A DNA stretch of 49,194 nt from Alphaproteobacteria bacterium (GTDB taxonomy: Bacteria; Pseudomonadota; Alphaproteobacteria; Rhizobiales; Aestuariivirgaceae), in NCBI GenBank assembly GCA_028868695.1, contig JAGWTZ010000019.1, positions 1-49,194 on the forward strand, given 5' to 3'. Both the position numbers and the translations under genes were made by a program. Under the pieces are notes generated by a model. The model did not search any database and was not told where the DNA came from. It saw only the letters and a program-made list of their open reading frames with translations. This document shows positions 49,076 to 49,194 of the stretch, one piece after another. Within the stretch, counting starts at the first letter, position 1; each line of letters starts with the position of its first letter.

Positions 49076-49194
49076 GCTCTTTGAACTTTTGGCTGAGCTT
49101 GATCGCTATGGTATCAAGTATCAACTCTCCAGACACAGGCCAGATAGTATATTAATTTCATGCACGTTAGTCTCACTTCGCCTTGAAATTGATG
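49053..49194 (+). CDS. Candidate immunity protein, N-terminal part (runs off right edge)
   Basis: This frame opens with ATG at 49053, overlapping the last 23 bases of the Rhs gene in another phase, and stays open to the window edge (47 codons). It begins MIIDSGNRLFELLAELDRYG and continues IKYQLSRHRPDSILI. The GGAAG seven bases before the ATG is a fair ribosome site inside the toxin gene. A small gene directly overlapping an Rhs toxin tip is the usual place for the cognate immunity gene. The LSRHRPDSILI pattern resembles small orphan proteins seen beside such tips. It has the same low G+C as the toxin tip. Confidence 0.65.
   Translation, partial: MIIDSGNRLFELLAELDRYGIKYQLSRHRPDSILISCTLVSLRLEID

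Overview
The window looks like chromosomal DNA of an alphaproteobacterium, most likely from the Hyphomicrobiales (Rhizobiales). The G+C content is high. The order rplU, rpmA, GNAT gene, obgE, proB, proA is a rhizobial-type arrangement. An IalB-family protein, a HIG1-type small membrane protein and an rlmN-argG-typA stretch point the same way. I do not name a genus.

Positions 1-16.6 kb are mostly core genome. The minus strand carries rplU-rpmA-GNAT-obgE-proB-proA (proA runs off the left edge), interrupted by a plus-strand lytic transglycosylase gene. Next come a GNAT gene, a YihY-type membrane protein, an EamA exporter, an SDR gene overlapping a 59-residue HIG1-type gene, ialB-like and NAGPA-like secreted proteins, rlmN, argG, typA, a secreted hypothetical, yggU/yggT homologues and tRNA-Ala(CGC).

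Positions 16.7-27.3 kb are accessory metabolism. They hold an EEP/cardiolipin-synthase pair, a lumazine-synthase remnant, a LysR regulator divergent from an NADP-binding oxidoreductase and an amber-interrupted NTF2-like gene, a second LysR divergent from a two-component Rieske oxygenase resembling glycine betaine demethylase, and a ClC channel divergent from a MarR regulator. All three divergent regions contain symmetric or repeated operator-like DNA.

Positions 27.5-34 kb hold a secreted caspase-fold protein whose His and Cys are both replaced, an outer-membrane-type protein, a membrane protein, a Ppx/GppA phosphatase, and a periplasmic cupredoxin preceded by a consensus FNR-type box.

Positions 34.1-43 kb are a myo-inositol catabolism island. 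iolD-iolC-iolB-aldolase lie on the minus strand and two Gfo/Idh/MocA dehydrogenases plus iolE on the plus strand. A perfect 18-bp LacI-type palindrome lies between the two arms and a LacI regulator closes the cluster. iolA and an inositol transporter are not in view.

The right end is a 1903-residue secreted Rhs/YD-repeat protein with two beta-rich modules inserted in its repeat region and a short, AT-rich, variable C-terminal tip. A small gene overlaps its end and runs off the window; it is a likely cognate immunity gene. The Rhs toxin/immunity end and the catalytically dead caspase are the most unusual items.
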